Source: Streptomyces sp. NBC_01463 (GTDB taxonomy: Bacteria; Actinomycetota; Actinomycetes; Streptomycetales; Streptomycetaceae). From it: a stretch of 64,000 bases of DNA. The position numbers were made by a program, and so were the translations under genes. Under the pieces are notes generated by a model that worked only from the letters and a program-made list of their open reading frames with translations, was not told the origin of the DNA and made no database searches. Below are positions 44,137 through 53,255 of the stretch, one piece after another (within the stretch, counting starts at the first letter, position 1; each line of letters begins with the position of its first letter). The stretch covers positions 6,386,001 to 6,450,000 of the forward strand of contig CP109468.1 of the NCBI GenBank assembly GCA_036227345.1, given 5' to 3'.

Positions 44137-45348
44137 ATGCCACTGGCACTGCTCGCACTCGCGGTGAGCGCCTTCGGCATCGGTACTACGGAATTCGTGA
44201 TGATGGGCCTGCTGCCCAACGTCGCGGACGATCTGGGCACCTCCGTCCCCACCGCGGGCTACCTCGTCTCGGCGTACGCGATCGGCGTGGTGCTCGGCGC
44301 CCCGCTGCTCACCGCCGTCGGCTCCCGGCTCCCGCGGAAACGGATGCTCCTGCTGCTGATGGCGCTCTTCACCGTCGGCAACCTCGCCTCCGCGCTGGCC
44401 CCCGGCTTCGGCTGGCTGCTCGCCGGACGGCTGCTCGCCGGGCTGCCGCACGGCGCGTTCTTCGGCGTCGGGGCCGTCGTCGCCGCCCGGCTGGTCGCCG
44501 AGGGGCGCCAGGCGCGCGCCGTGGCGACGATGTTCCTCGGCCTGACCGTCGCCAACATCGTCGGAGTCCCGGCCGCCACGCTGCTCGGCCAGCACCTCGG
44601 CTGGCGGGCCACGTTCCTCGTGGTCGCGGTCATCGGGCTGTGCGCGATGGCCGCGCTCGCCCGCCTCGTCCCCCCGATCCCCGTCGAGGCCCACCAGAAC
44701 GTGCGCCACGAACTGCGCGCCCTCGGCAACCGCCAGGTCCTCCTCGGACTCCTGACCGCGGTCTTCGGCTTCGCCGGGGTCTTCGCCGTGTACTCCTACC
44801 TCTCGGCGATGACGACCGAGGCGATGGGCTTCGGGGAGTCCTCCGTCACCCTGGTGCTGGCGCTCTTCGGGATCGGCATGACCCTCGGCGCACTCGCCGC
44901 GGGCCCGCTCACGGACCGGGCGCTGCGCCCCACGCTGTACGGGTCACTGGGCGCGCTCGCCGTGATCCTGGCCGTCTTCCCGTTCGCCGCCCATGTGCAG
45001 TGGGCCGCTCTGGTGATGGTGGTGCTGCTGGGCGGGGTCGGCTTCATGACGACCACGCCGCTGCAGATGCTCGTCATGAACAAGGCGAAGGACGCCCCGA
45101 CCCTGGCGTCCGCCTCCAACCACTCCGCGTTCAACCTGGCCAACGCGGGCGGTGCGTGGCTGGGCGGTGTGGCCATCGCGGCAGGCTGGGGCTGGACCTC
45201 CCCGGCCCTGGTCGGCGCGGTCCTGGCCGTGGCGGGACTCGCGGTCGCGGTCACGGCGGGCGTCCTGGACCGGGAGCGCACCCCGTCGAGGGTGGTGGCC
45301 CGGGCGTCCGAACCCGCCCCGCGGAAGTCCGCGGCGGACGCCCACTGA
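44137..45348 (+). CDS. MFS transporter, DHA1 / AraJ-like
   Basis: A 403-residue 12-segment transporter. It starts directly in the first helix with MPLALLALAVSAFGIGTTEFVMMGLLP, the hallmark of the AraJ/YdhP/chloramphenicol-exporter group. Motif A is present (GSRLPRKRMLLLLMALF). The ATG is chosen because GGAAAGG lies about 10 bases upstream and the helix begins there. Substrate unknown, probably small amphipathic drugs or sugars. Confidence 0.9.
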   Translation: MPLALLALAVSAFGIGTTEFVMMGLLPNVADDLGTSVPTAGYLVSAYAIGVVLGAPLLTAVGSRLPRKRMLLLLMALFTVGNLASALAPGFGWLLAGRLLAGLPHGAFFGVGAVVAARLVAEGRQARAVATMFLGLTVANIVGVPAATLLGQHLGWRATFLVVAVIGLCAMAALARLVPPIPVEAHQNVRHELRALGNRQVLLGLLTAVFGFAGVFAVYSYLSAMTTEAMGFGESSVTLVLALFGIGMTLGALAAGPLTDRALRPTLYGSLGALAVILAVFPFAAHVQWAALVMVVLLGGVGFMTTTPLQMLVMNKAKDAPTLASASNHSAFNLANAGGAWLGGVAIAAGWGWTSPALVGAVLAVAGLAVAVTAGVLDRERTPSRVVARASEPAPRKSAADAH

Positions 45349-45404
45349 CCGGGCCGCATCGGGCCCACGCCCCGGCAGAACCGAGCCCACGCCCTGCAAA
45401 TCAA

Positions 45405-45445
45405 GCCCGTCCGGCGATTGAGGACAAACCCTCGGCCGGACGGGC
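45405..45445. terminator. Hairpin built on the dispersed intergenic repeat, copy 2
   Basis: GCCCGTCCGG and CCGGACGGGC pair perfectly (10 bases) around a 21-base loop. The left arm and the following CGATTGAGGAC belong to the repeat also seen at 27563-27583. It lies between convergent MFS and nadE genes and should terminate both. Confidence 0.7.
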
Positions 45446-45471
45446 CCGCGGCCATACACCGCCCCCCGGCG

Positions 45472-47226
45472 TCAGCCGGACTCGCGCCACCGGTTCGTGA
45501 TCGGCAGCCGCCGGTCCTTCCCGAAGCCCTTGGGCGAGATCTTCGTCCCCGGCGGGTACTGCCGCCGCTTGTACTCCGCGGTGTCCACCATCCGCAGCGT
45601 CTTCGCCACCAGCGCCTCGTCGAACCCGGCCGCGACGATCGCGTCCAGCCCCTGGTCCCGGTCGACGTACATCTCCAGGATCCGGTCCAGCACGTCGTAG
45701 TCGGGCAGCGAGTCCGTGTCGACCTGACCCGGCCGCAGCTCGGCGCTGGGCGGCTTGGTGATGGACGCCTCCGGGATCGGCGGGGTCTGCCCGCGCTCCT
45801 CGGCGGCCCGGTTGCGCCACTTCGCCAGCCGGAAGACCGACGTCTTGTAGACGTCCTTGATCGGCCCGTACGCGCCGACGGAGTCGCCGTACAGCGTCGA
45901 GTAACCGACCGCCAGCTCCGACTTGTTGCCCGGCGCCAGGACGATCTGGCCCTCCTGGTTGGACACGGCCATCAGCATCGTGCCGCGCAGCCGCGACTGC
46001 AGGTTCTCCTCGGCGAGACCGGTGAGCCCCAGCGACCCCATGTACGCGTCGAACATCGGCTTGATCGGTACGGTCCGGAAGTTCAGCCCGGTACGCCGCG
46101 CCAGCTCGGCCGCGTCGCCCTTGGAGTGGTCCGAGGAGTACTTCGACGGCATCGAGATGCCGTACACGTTCGGTGCGCCGAGCGCGTCGCAGGCGATGGC
46201 CGCGACCAGCGCGGAGTCGATCCCGCCGGAGAGCCCGATCAGCACACTGCTGAAGCCGTTCTTCGCCGCGTACGCCCGCAGGCCCACCACGAGAGCCGAG
46301 TACAGCTCCTCGTCGTCGTCGAGCCGGTCCGCGTACCCTCCGGCCAGCTCCGCCTCGTACGGCGGCAGCGGCTTCTCGGAGAGGACCACGTGGTCGATCC
46401 GCAGCCCGTCGTTCACCACGCCCGCCGGCGCCTCGGGCGAGGCGGCCGGCAGGTCGAGGTCCAGGATCACGCTGCCCTCGGCGAACTGCGGTGCACGGGC
46501 GATGACCTCGCCCTGCTTGTCGACGACGATCGAGTCCCCGTCGAAGACCAGCTCGTCCTGGCCGCCGATCATCGCGAGGTACGCGGTCGTGCAGCCGGCC
46601 TCCTGGGCCCGCTTGCGGACCAGTTCGAGGCGGGTGTCGTCCTTGTCCCGCTCGTACGGCGAGGCGTTGACCGACAGCAGCAGACCCGCTCCGGCGGCGC
46701 GCGCGGCCGGAACCCGGCCGCCGTCCTGCCAGAGGTCCTCGCAGATCGCGAGCGCCACATCCACGCCGTGCACCCGCACGACGGGCATCGAGTCGCCGGG
46801 CACGAAGTACCGGAACTCGTCGAAGACGCCGTAGTTGGGCAGGTGGTGCTTGGCGAAGTTCAGCGCGATCTGCCCGCGGTGCAGCACCGCGGCGGCGTTC
46901 CGCGGGGACCCGGCGGGCTGGCCGTAGCGGGGCGCGGGGAACTCGGAACGGTCGAGGTAACCGACGACGACCGGGATGTCCCCGAAGCCCTCCGCGTCCA
47001 GGCGGGCGGCGAGCGCGCGCAGCGCGTCCCGCGACGCCTCGACGAAGGACGACCGCAGGGCCAGGTCCTCGACGGGGTAACCGGTCAGCACCATCTCGGG
47101 GAACGCCACCAGATGGGCGCCCTGTTCGGCGGCGTGCCGGGTCCAGTGGACGATCGACTCGCTGTTCCCGGCGAGATCGCCGACGGTCGAGTCGATCTGA
47201 TTCAGTGCGAGGCGTAGTTGAGGCAC
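45472..47226 (-). CDS. nadE: Glutamine-dependent NAD+ synthase
   Basis: A 584-residue two-domain enzyme making NAD from deamido-NAD. The N-terminal nitrilase-type glutaminase carries Glu44 (AFPEMVLTGYP), Lys126 (KHHLPNYGVFDE) and Cys162 (ICEDLW). The C-terminal synthetase has the P-loop SGGIDS at 333-338, then SKYSSDHSKGDA. Start is GTG 47226. TACACT on the minus strand (47234-47239) lies 7 bases upstream and there is no shine-dalgarno, so the mRNA may be leaderless. Confidence 0.95.
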   Translation of the reverse strand: MPQLRLALNQIDSTVGDLAGNSESIVHWTRHAAEQGAHLVAFPEMVLTGYPVEDLALRSSFVEASRDALRALAARLDAEGFGDIPVVVGYLDRSEFPAPRYGQPAGSPRNAAAVLHRGQIALNFAKHHLPNYGVFDEFRYFVPGDSMPVVRVHGVDVALAICEDLWQDGGRVPAARAAGAGLLLSVNASPYERDKDDTRLELVRKRAQEAGCTTAYLAMIGGQDELVFDGDSIVVDKQGEVIARAPQFAEGSVILDLDLPAASPEAPAGVVNDGLRIDHVVLSEKPLPPYEAELAGGYADRLDDDEELYSALVVGLRAYAAKNGFSSVLIGLSGGIDSALVAAIACDALGAPNVYGISMPSKYSSDHSKGDAAELARRTGLNFRTVPIKPMFDAYMGSLGLTGLAEENLQSRLRGTMLMAVSNQEGQIVLAPGNKSELAVGYSTLYGDSVGAYGPIKDVYKTSVFRLAKWRNRAAEERGQTPPIPEASITKPPSAELRPGQVDTDSLPDYDVLDRILEMYVDRDQGLDAIVAAGFDEALVAKTLRMVDTAEYKRRQYPPGTKISPKGFGKDRRLPITNRWRESG

Positions 47227-47289
47227 GCCGCCCAGTGTAATCGTCTGACTGACGCGATGTCCTGGCGGGCCCGCGCGAAAAGTGCTGGG

Positions 47290-47339
47290 AGGGTGCCGGA
47301 GATCTCTGCCGCGAGCCCGGTCAGGATCTCCGGCACCCT
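47290..47339 (-). terminator. Hairpin after the multicopper oxidase gene
   Basis: A perfect 15-base stem (47290-47304 with 47325-47339) and a 20-base loop, 22 bases past the oxidase stop and before the nadE promoter. Confidence 0.75.
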
Positions 47340-47361
47340 TCCGGGCCCGCCGGGCGGACGG

Positions 47362-48930
47362 TCAGCGGCGGTAGCCGAGGACCGTCATCATGCCCGCCTC
47401 CGCGTGGTACAGGTTGTGGCAGTGCAGCATCCACAGGCCCGGGTTGTCCGCGTCGAGGTCGACCGTGAGCGTCTGCCGGGGCAGCACGATCGCGGTGTCC
47501 TTGCGGGCCCCGGACGCGCTGCCCGCCAGCGCGAAGGTGTGCCCGTGCAGATGGACGGGATGCCACATCGCGGTCGTGTTCCGGAACTCGATCCTGACCC
47601 GCTCACCGGCCTGCACCGGATGGCGCTGGTCGGCGGTGTACGGCTTCCCGTCGAAGGCCCAGTCGTACGCCGCCATGGAACCGGTCAGCCTGATCCGCAC
47701 CGTCCGGTCGGGCGTGCGGCCGGACAGCGCCACGGACCGGTCCGGGACCAGCCGGTCAGCCGTCACCAGCTCACCGTCCAGCTCCTTCGGCCGCACGGCC
47801 GCGCCGGGTGCCGCGCCGCTCCTGGTCCGCAGCAGGGCCAGCGCGGTGGCGTCCTTGCCCTCGGCCAGCGCGGTCAGCGGGAACACCCCGTCGCCGGCGG
47901 TGACCAGCACGTCGTACCGCTCGCCCATCCCCAGCAGCAGGGCGTCCGTCGCGGTGTGCCGGACGGGGAAGCCGTCGGTGTGCGTCACCGTCATCCGGTG
48001 GCCGCCGAGCGCGATGCGGAAGGCGGTGTCGCCGCCCGCGTTGATGATCCGCAGCCGGATCCGGTCGCCCGGCCGGGCCGTGAAGGCGCTGGGGTCCTGG
48101 GGCGTACGGCCGTTGACCAGGTAGTACGGATAGCCGACGTCGCCCGCGTCGCCGCCCAGCAGTTCGCTGGTGGCGCCCATCAGCATGCGGGACGGGCCGC
48201 CGTCGCCGGACGAGGACGGCGCGGGCATGGCGTGCCCGCTGTGGCCGCTGCCGCCGGTGAGCTCCCTGAGCACCGCGTCGGGGGTCGAGCCGTCCACCCC
48301 GTCGAGCCAGTCGTCGAGGACGACGACCCACTCCTTGTCGTAACTCAGGGGCTCCTTCGGGTCCTCCACGATCAGCGGCGCGTACAGGCCGCGGTCCAGC
48401 TGGACGCCCGAGTGCGGGTGCACCCAGTACGTGCCGGGGTCCGGCACCGCGAACCGGTAGGCGAAGCCGGCGCCCGGCTCGACGGCGCGCTGGGTCAGTC
48501 CCGGCACCCCGTCCATGTCGTTGCGCAGGGCGAGCCCGTGCCAGTGCAGGGAGGTCGCCTGCGGCAGGTGGTTGGCGAGGGTGAGGGCGAGCGTGTCGCC
48601 CGCGGTGACCCGGATCTCCTGTCCGGGAAGCCGGTCCCCGTAAGCCCAGGAGCTGACGGTGCGCCCGCCGCCCAGGTCGAGCCGGGACGCGGTGGCGGTC
48701 AGGGCGACCTTGCGCTCGGGGCCGGCGCCCCGCCGCTTCTCGGCCGCCGCGACCTCGGGGCCGCCGGGGGAGACGTATCCCTCGGGGGCGGCGGTGCCGG
48801 AGGGGGCGCCGTGGTCCATGGCGGAGTGGTCCGGGGTGTCGCCGCGGCCTGCGCAGGCGGCGAGAACTCCCGTACCGGCAACGGCGAGGGAAGCGCCGAG
48901 CACGGCGCGTCGGGTGTGCTGTGCGGGCAT
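47362..48930 (-). CDS. Tat-exported multicopper oxidase lipoprotein
   Basis: A 522-residue multicopper oxidase. The N terminus has TRRAVLGASLAVAG and a lipobox VLAAC (Cys at about 26), so it is a Tat lipoprotein. Copper motifs are in order: LHWHGLAL, YWVHPHSG, WHPVHLHGH and LHCHNLYHAEAGM with the type 1 Cys, His and Met. A His/Met-rich segment (GGSGHSGHAMPAPSSS) lies mid-protein. Likely a cuprous or phenol oxidase protecting against copper. ATG 48930 begins the signal; longer readings run through the next genes. Confidence 0.92.
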   Translation of the reverse strand: MPAQHTRRAVLGASLAVAGTGVLAACAGRGDTPDHSAMDHGAPSGTAAPEGYVSPGGPEVAAAEKRRGAGPERKVALTATASRLDLGGGRTVSSWAYGDRLPGQEIRVTAGDTLALTLANHLPQATSLHWHGLALRNDMDGVPGLTQRAVEPGAGFAYRFAVPDPGTYWVHPHSGVQLDRGLYAPLIVEDPKEPLSYDKEWVVVLDDWLDGVDGSTPDAVLRELTGGSGHSGHAMPAPSSSGDGGPSRMLMGATSELLGGDAGDVGYPYYLVNGRTPQDPSAFTARPGDRIRLRIINAGGDTAFRIALGGHRMTVTHTDGFPVRHTATDALLLGMGERYDVLVTAGDGVFPLTALAEGKDATALALLRTRSGAAPGAAVRPKELDGELVTADRLVPDRSVALSGRTPDRTVRIRLTGSMAAYDWAFDGKPYTADQRHPVQAGERVRIEFRNTTAMWHPVHLHGHTFALAGSASGARKDTAIVLPRQTLTVDLDADNPGLWMLHCHNLYHAEAGMMTVLGYRR

Positions 48931-48994
48931 GACTGAGTGCACCTCAAGGATGTGTCGGTGTGCTGAGGACGGACGGGGGGCGCTGAACGCCCGC

Positions 48995-49432
48995 CTATAT
49001 CCGCAGCACCGACAGACCGGTGAGGACGGCCTTGCGAGGTCTGGGCGGGGGAGGGGGCCGCGGCATCCGCGGTGCGCGGGCGGCGGCGGATCCGGGGGAC
49101 CCGGCGGCGGACCGGCGTGCCACCAGCAGCGTGGTGAGCAGGGCGAGCCCCCAGAGCCCCCAGCTGCCCAGCACGGCCAGGCAGACGGACATCGGATCCA
49201 TGCCGTGGGCCGGCGCGGGATGCCCGTGCCCCGCGGCCACCGCCGGGAGGCGGTCCGCGGCGGTGTGCGCCCCGTCGGCCGTCGTCCCGGCCATCGGGTG
49301 CGACATCCGCACAGATGGAACCGGACCGGTGTGCTCCGCCGGGTGCCCGACGGTGTGCATGGTGAAGATCCCGAAGAGCAGCGCGGCGAACAGCAGCAGC
49401 CGCCCGCAGGTCGCACTCCTCGTCCCGGACAT
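48995..49432 (-). CDS. DUF6153-like small membrane protein
   Basis: A 145-residue protein with hydrophobic segments at about 12-28 and 85-105. Between them lies a His/Met-rich extracytoplasmic part (HPAEH, SHPMAG, GHGHPAPAHGMDPM). The C terminus is Arg/Pro-rich. From memory this resembles DUF6153 proteins found with copper-related genes in Streptomyces. ATG 49432 has AGGGTGG at about 5 bases. Its place between an oxidase and DUF305 genes fits metal handling, but this is inferred. Confidence 0.65.
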   Translation of the reverse strand: MSGTRSATCGRLLLFAALLFGIFTMHTVGHPAEHTGPVPSVRMSHPMAGTTADGAHTAADRLPAVAAGHGHPAPAHGMDPMSVCLAVLGSWGLWGLALLTTLLVARRSAAGSPGSAAARAPRMPRPPPPPRPRKAVLTGLSVLRI

Positions 49433-49535
49433 GCCGGCCACCCTACCCCCACCGGGTATATGAACGGCGATGGCCCGTCACCCCGCGCGCGGCGGGAGGA
49501 CGGGCCGTCGTACCGGTCGCACCGGCGGTGCGCGG

Positions 49536-49961
49536 TCAGCTTCGGGAGTAGACCTTCTCCGCCCAGCCGGCGATCTGGTCGTCGGAGAGGTGCTGGGCCA
49601 GATCGGCCTCGCTGATCATGCCGATCAGCTTCTTGTTCTCGACCACCGGCAGCCGCCGGATCTGGTGGCTCTGCATCTCCTCCAGCACCGCCTCCACACC
49701 GGCCTCCGCGTCGATCCACCGCGGCGTGCCCTGGGCGAGGTCGCCGGCGGTCGTCTTCGACGGATCCCGGCCCATGGCCACGCAGCCGACCACGATGTCG
49801 CGGTCCGTGAGGATGCCGATCATCCGGTCCTGATCGCCGTTCTCGGAGATGGGCAGCGCGCCCACCTTGTGGTCGCGCATCATCTGGGCGGCGCGGTCGA
49901 GGGTCTCGTGTGCCGGGATCCAGGTGGCGCCGGTGTGCATGATGTCCTTGGCGGTGGTCAT
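49536..49961 (-). CDS. CBS-domain pair protein
   Basis: A 141-residue protein of two CBS repeats. The first runs about 1-62 (TAKDIMHTGATWIPAHETLDRAAQMM, GILTDRDIV). The second runs about 73-130 (VEAVLEEMQSHQIRRLPVVENKKLIGMISEADL). CBS pairs bind adenosine ligands or nucleic acid and sense energy or stress. CAGGAGGAG at 5 bases makes the ATG certain. Many actinobacterial copies belong to dormancy or hypoxia regulons; that is family knowledge only. Confidence 0.9.
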   Translation of the reverse strand: MTTAKDIMHTGATWIPAHETLDRAAQMMRDHKVGALPISENGDQDRMIGILTDRDIVVGCVAMGRDPSKTTAGDLAQGTPRWIDAEAGVEAVLEEMQSHQIRRLPVVENKKLIGMISEADLAQHLSDDQIAGWAEKVYSRS

Positions 49962-50111
49962 GGGGACTCCTCCTGCGTGCCGATGGGCACTGCCGTAAGA
50001 CCCCGAGCGAACCCATCGTCATGGGCCCGTTCGGAGTACGCGACCGCTATCACCCATTCGGGTGTATCTGCGAGGAAAGGGAACCTTCCGGCGCAAAGCG
50101 GCGTACGGGTG

Positions 50112-50825
50112 TCAGGACCGCGGCGCGGACCCGCGTTCCGCCAGCATCCCGGCCATCACGTCCAGCTCGGACCGCTGGGCCTCGACCATGCCCCGGGCCA
50201 GCCGCTTCTCCACCTTCACGGTGCACAGCTCCGCGCAGCCGCGGGCCATGTCGACACCGCCCTTGTGGTGGTCGGTCATCAGCTGGAGGTAGAGGATCTC
50301 TGCCTGCCTGCCACTCGCCCGGCGCAGTGCCGCGAGTTCGGTCCGGGTCGCCATGCCGGGCATGAGGGCCCCGTCATGGGCTCGGTAACCGCCCCCGTCC
50401 ATGCCCGGCATCCCGGCCATGTCGTGGCCCTCGTGCCCGCCGCCGGCCATCCAGGCCATCGGCTCCTGCCCGGTGGCCGCCTTCGGCAGCTCCCACAGGT
50501 CCAGCCAGCCGAGCAGCATGCCCCGCTGATTGGCCTGCGTGTTGGCGATGTCGTACGCGAGCCGGCGCACGTCCTCGTTCTCCGTGCGGTCACGCACGAT
50601 GAAGGACATCTCCACGGCCTGCTGGTGGTGGACCGCCATGTCCCGGGCGAACCCGGCGTCCGCGGAGGCTGACGCCGGAGTCGCCGCGGCGGGGGCGGCG
50701 GTGTGGTGGCCCGCCCCCTCGTCCCGCGCCGAGGCGACCGTCGCCGCCCCCGCGAACAGCACCGCGAGCGCGACGGCGGAACCCGCCGCCCACCGCACGC
50801 GCCGGCCACCTTGCGTCACGGTCAC
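50112..50825 (-). CDS. DUF305-family secreted protein
   Basis: A 237-residue exported protein. A signal/anchor segment spans about 10-30. Two ferritin-like DUF305 repeats follow: FARDMAVHHQQAVEMSFIVRDRT and LMTDHHKGGVDMARG. A His/Met/Gly-rich loop lies between (GGGHEGHDMAGMPGMDGGG). Such His and Met runs suit copper. The GTG overlaps the stop of the DUF3105 gene (GTGA), so the two are coupled. A second GTG two codons later is possible. Confidence 0.88.
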   Translation of the reverse strand: MTVTQGGRRVRWAAGSAVALAVLFAGAATVASARDEGAGHHTAAPAAATPASASADAGFARDMAVHHQQAVEMSFIVRDRTENEDVRRLAYDIANTQANQRGMLLGWLDLWELPKAATGQEPMAWMAGGGHEGHDMAGMPGMDGGGYRAHDGALMPGMATRTELAALRRASGRQAEILYLQLMTDHHKGGVDMARGCAELCTVKVEKRLARGMVEAQRSELDVMAGMLAERGSAPRS

Positions 50826-51499
50826 GGAGCCGCCAGCCCGCCGGTGCACGCGGCACCCGGCTCGGGAGTCTGCGGGCCCTGCACGTACTTCGCGAAGAAC
50901 TGCGCCACCCTGGGGTCGTCGGCACTGTCCACCGTGACCTGCTTGCCCCAGGCGCTCAGCATGAGGGTGCCATCCTGGTCCTTGTACGGGCTCATCAGCG
51001 AGTACGGGGTCTTCGCGACCCGCTCGGCGAGCTTGTCCACGTCGGCGGCCGAGGCCTTGTCCGTGTAGGTCACCCACACCGAACCGTGCTCCAGCGCGTG
51101 CACGGCGTTCATGTCCGGGATCGCCTTTTTGTATACCTCGCCGTCGCAGTTCATCCAGACGGGGCTGTGGTCACCGCCGACCGGAGGCTTCATCGGGTAC
51201 GAGACGGTCTCGGTGACGTGGTTGCGGGTCAGCTTCTTCGCGTCCCACGTCTTCTCGCCCTTGACCGGCCCGTCGGCCGGCTGCTCCTCCTCCGTCCCGG
51301 ACTGCTTCGCGTCCTTGGCGTCCGCGGCCTTCTGGTCCGCCGAGGCCTCTGACCTGTCGAGCAGCGTGTACGTACCGAAGGTGACGAGACCTGCGACGAC
51401 GACGGCGCTGAGGCTTATGACCAGCACCCGGGTGCGGCGGTCTCGCGCGCGGTCGGCGTTGCGCATCTGCTCTATGCGGGTCCTGCGGTCGAAGCTCAT
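50822..51499 (-). CDS. DUF3105-family membrane-anchored protein
   Basis: A 225-residue protein with a short basic cytoplasmic start (MSFDRRTRIEQMRNADRARDRRTR), one membrane helix (about 25-45), an acidic linker and a DUF3105 domain. That domain shows PPVGGDHSPVWMNCDGEVY, NAVHALEHGSVWVTY and ACTGGL. Its conserved His and Cys suggest metal binding. DUF3105 and DUF305 genes are regularly paired. AAGGA precedes ATG 51499; the longer reading overlaps the glnA2 promoter region. Function unproven. Confidence 0.87.
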   Translation of the reverse strand: MSFDRRTRIEQMRNADRARDRRTRVLVISLSAVVVAGLVTFGTYTLLDRSEASADQKAADAKDAKQSGTEEEQPADGPVKGEKTWDAKKLTRNHVTETVSYPMKPPVGGDHSPVWMNCDGEVYKKAIPDMNAVHALEHGSVWVTYTDKASAADVDKLAERVAKTPYSLMSPYKDQDGTLMLSAWGKQVTVDSADDPRVAQFFAKYVQGPQTPEPGAACTGGLAAP

Positions 51500-51648
51500 G
51501 TCGTGGGTCCTTCTGCGAAGGGTCGATGAGGGGCGGAACGGGTCGGGAAGGCGGTGTGCGCGGGGCAGTTGCGAGGCCGCCGCACCCCTTGCACGCCATG
51601 GCCGACGATCGTAGTGGGTGGCCGAGTGCTCCATCTCACGTCGGGTGC

Positions 51649-51664
51649 GTAATCTGGGTGAAAT
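51649..51664 (+). promoter_or_regulatory. GlnR-box-like element before glnA2
   Basis: GTAAT, six bases, GAAAT: this fits gTnAc-n6-GaAAc at 8 of the 9 specified positions when lower-weight positions are relaxed, counting both Ts at the C positions as mismatches leaves 7 of 9. It lies 78 bases before the start codon. GATACT at 51675-51680 could be a -10. Confidence 0.35.
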
Positions 51665-51741
51665 CCGGGGTCGTGATACTGGAGTGCCTCCCCTACCCCC
51701 GGCGGTGGTGCACGGACCGTCTGAACTGCAAGGATGTGGCT

Positions 51742-53103
51742 ATGGACAAGCAGCAGGAATTCGTCCTCAGGACACTCGAGGAGCGCGACATCCGGTTCGT
51801 CCGGCTGTGGTTCACCGACGTGCTGGGTTACCTCAAGTCCGTGGCCGTGGCCCCTGCCGAGCTGGAACAGGCGTTTGACGAGGGAATCGGCTTCGACGGC
51901 TCGGCCATCGAGGGCTTCGCCCGGGTGTACGAGTCGGACATGATCGCCAAGCCGGATCCGGGTACGTTCCAGATCCTGCCCTGGCGCGCGGAGGCCCCCG
52001 GCACGGCCCGGATGTTCTGCGACATCCTGATGCCGGACGGCTCGCCCTCCTTCGCCGACCCGCGCTACGTGCTCAAGCGCATCCTGGCCAAGACCTCCGA
52101 CCTGGGTTTCACCTTCTACACCCACCCGGAGATCGAGTTCTTCCTGCTGAAGGACAAGCCGGTCGACGGCAGCCGGCCGACCCCGGCCGACAGCTCCGGC
52201 TACTTCGACCACACCCCGCAGAACGTCGGCATGGACTTCCGCCGCCAGGCGATCACCATGCTCGAATCCATGGGCATCTCGGTCGAGTTCAGCCACCACG
52301 AGGGCGCTCCCGGCCAGCAGGAGATCGACCTGCGGTACGCGGACGCGCTGTCGACCGCCGACAACATCATGACGTTCCGCCTGGTCATGAAGCAGGTCGC
52401 GCTGGAGCAGGGCGTGCAGGCGACGTTCATGCCGAAGCCGTTCTCGGAGTACCCCGGCTCGGGCATGCACACCCACCTCTCCCTCTTCGAGGGCGACCGC
52501 AACGCGTTCTACGAGTCCGGCGCCGAGTACCAGCTCTCCAAGGTCGGCCGCTCCTTCATCGCGGGCCTGCTCAAGCACGCCGCGGAGATCTCCGCGGTGA
52601 CCAACCAGTGGGTCAACTCCTACAAGCGCATCTGGGGCGGCTCCTCCCGCGCCGCGGGCGCCGGCGGCGAGGCCCCGTCGTACATCTGCTGGGGCCACAA
52701 CAACCGTTCCGCGCTGATCCGCGTCCCGATGTACAAGCCCGGCAAGACCGGCTCGGCCCGCGTCGAGGTCCGCTCCATCGACTCCGGCGCCAACCCCTAC
52801 CTCACCTACGCGGTGCTCCTCGCCGCGGGCCTCAAGGGCATCGAGGAGGGCTACGAACTCCCGGCCGGCGCCGACGACGACGTCTGGGCCCTGTCGGATG
52901 CCGAGCGCCGCGCGATGGGCATCGAGCCCCTGCCGCAGAACCTCGGCGAGGCGATCTCCCTGATGGAGAAGAGCGAACTGGTCGCCGAGACCCTCGGCGA
53001 GCACGTCTTCGACTTCTTCCTGCGCAACAAGAAGCAGGAGTGGGAGGAGTACCGCAGCGAGGTCACGGCCTTCGAGCTGAAGAACCTGCTGCCGGTGCTG
53101 TAG
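51742..53103 (+). CDS. glnA2: Glutamine-synthetase-like gamma-glutamylpolyamine synthetase
   Basis: A 453-residue GS-I-like enzyme. Family motifs are present: GFDGSAIEGF, HPEIEFFLL, PGSGMHTHLSL, NSYKRIWGGS and RVEVRSIDSGANPYL. In Streptomyces coelicolor the glnE-linked homologue GlnA2 was shown to glutamylate polyamines rather than make glutamine, and the length and wording fit that member from memory. The adenylylation motif NLYDLP of true GlnA is replaced by EEGYELPAG, so control by GlnE is unlikely. AAGGA precedes the ATG by 7 bases. It diverges from the DUF3105 gene. Confidence 0.9.
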   Translation: MDKQQEFVLRTLEERDIRFVRLWFTDVLGYLKSVAVAPAELEQAFDEGIGFDGSAIEGFARVYESDMIAKPDPGTFQILPWRAEAPGTARMFCDILMPDGSPSFADPRYVLKRILAKTSDLGFTFYTHPEIEFFLLKDKPVDGSRPTPADSSGYFDHTPQNVGMDFRRQAITMLESMGISVEFSHHEGAPGQQEIDLRYADALSTADNIMTFRLVMKQVALEQGVQATFMPKPFSEYPGSGMHTHLSLFEGDRNAFYESGAEYQLSKVGRSFIAGLLKHAAEISAVTNQWVNSYKRIWGGSSRAAGAGGEAPSYICWGHNNRSALIRVPMYKPGKTGSARVEVRSIDSGANPYLTYAVLLAAGLKGIEEGYELPAGADDDVWALSDAERRAMGIEPLPQNLGEAISLMEKSELVAETLGEHVFDFFLRNKKQEWEEYRSEVTAFELKNLLPVL

Positions 53104-53255
53104 GCGCAGGTCGGCGACGTAGACGGCACAACGCGGGCGGGGCGCCCGATCCAGCACTGGGTGCCTCGCCCGCAGTCATGATCAGCTTTGGGCCGTCCGG
53201 GGGCCGTCAGGCCGGGACGCGCGACTCAGGTACACCGGGTGGAGGTGTTTTTCTG

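Noticed and set aside
47362..50022. One 886-residue frame joining multicopper oxidase and upstream sequence
   Set aside because: The oxidase signal peptide starts at 48930. Sequence before it is Arg/Pro-rich and lies over the DUF6153-like and CBS genes in other frames, so it is an open shadow of high-GC DNA.
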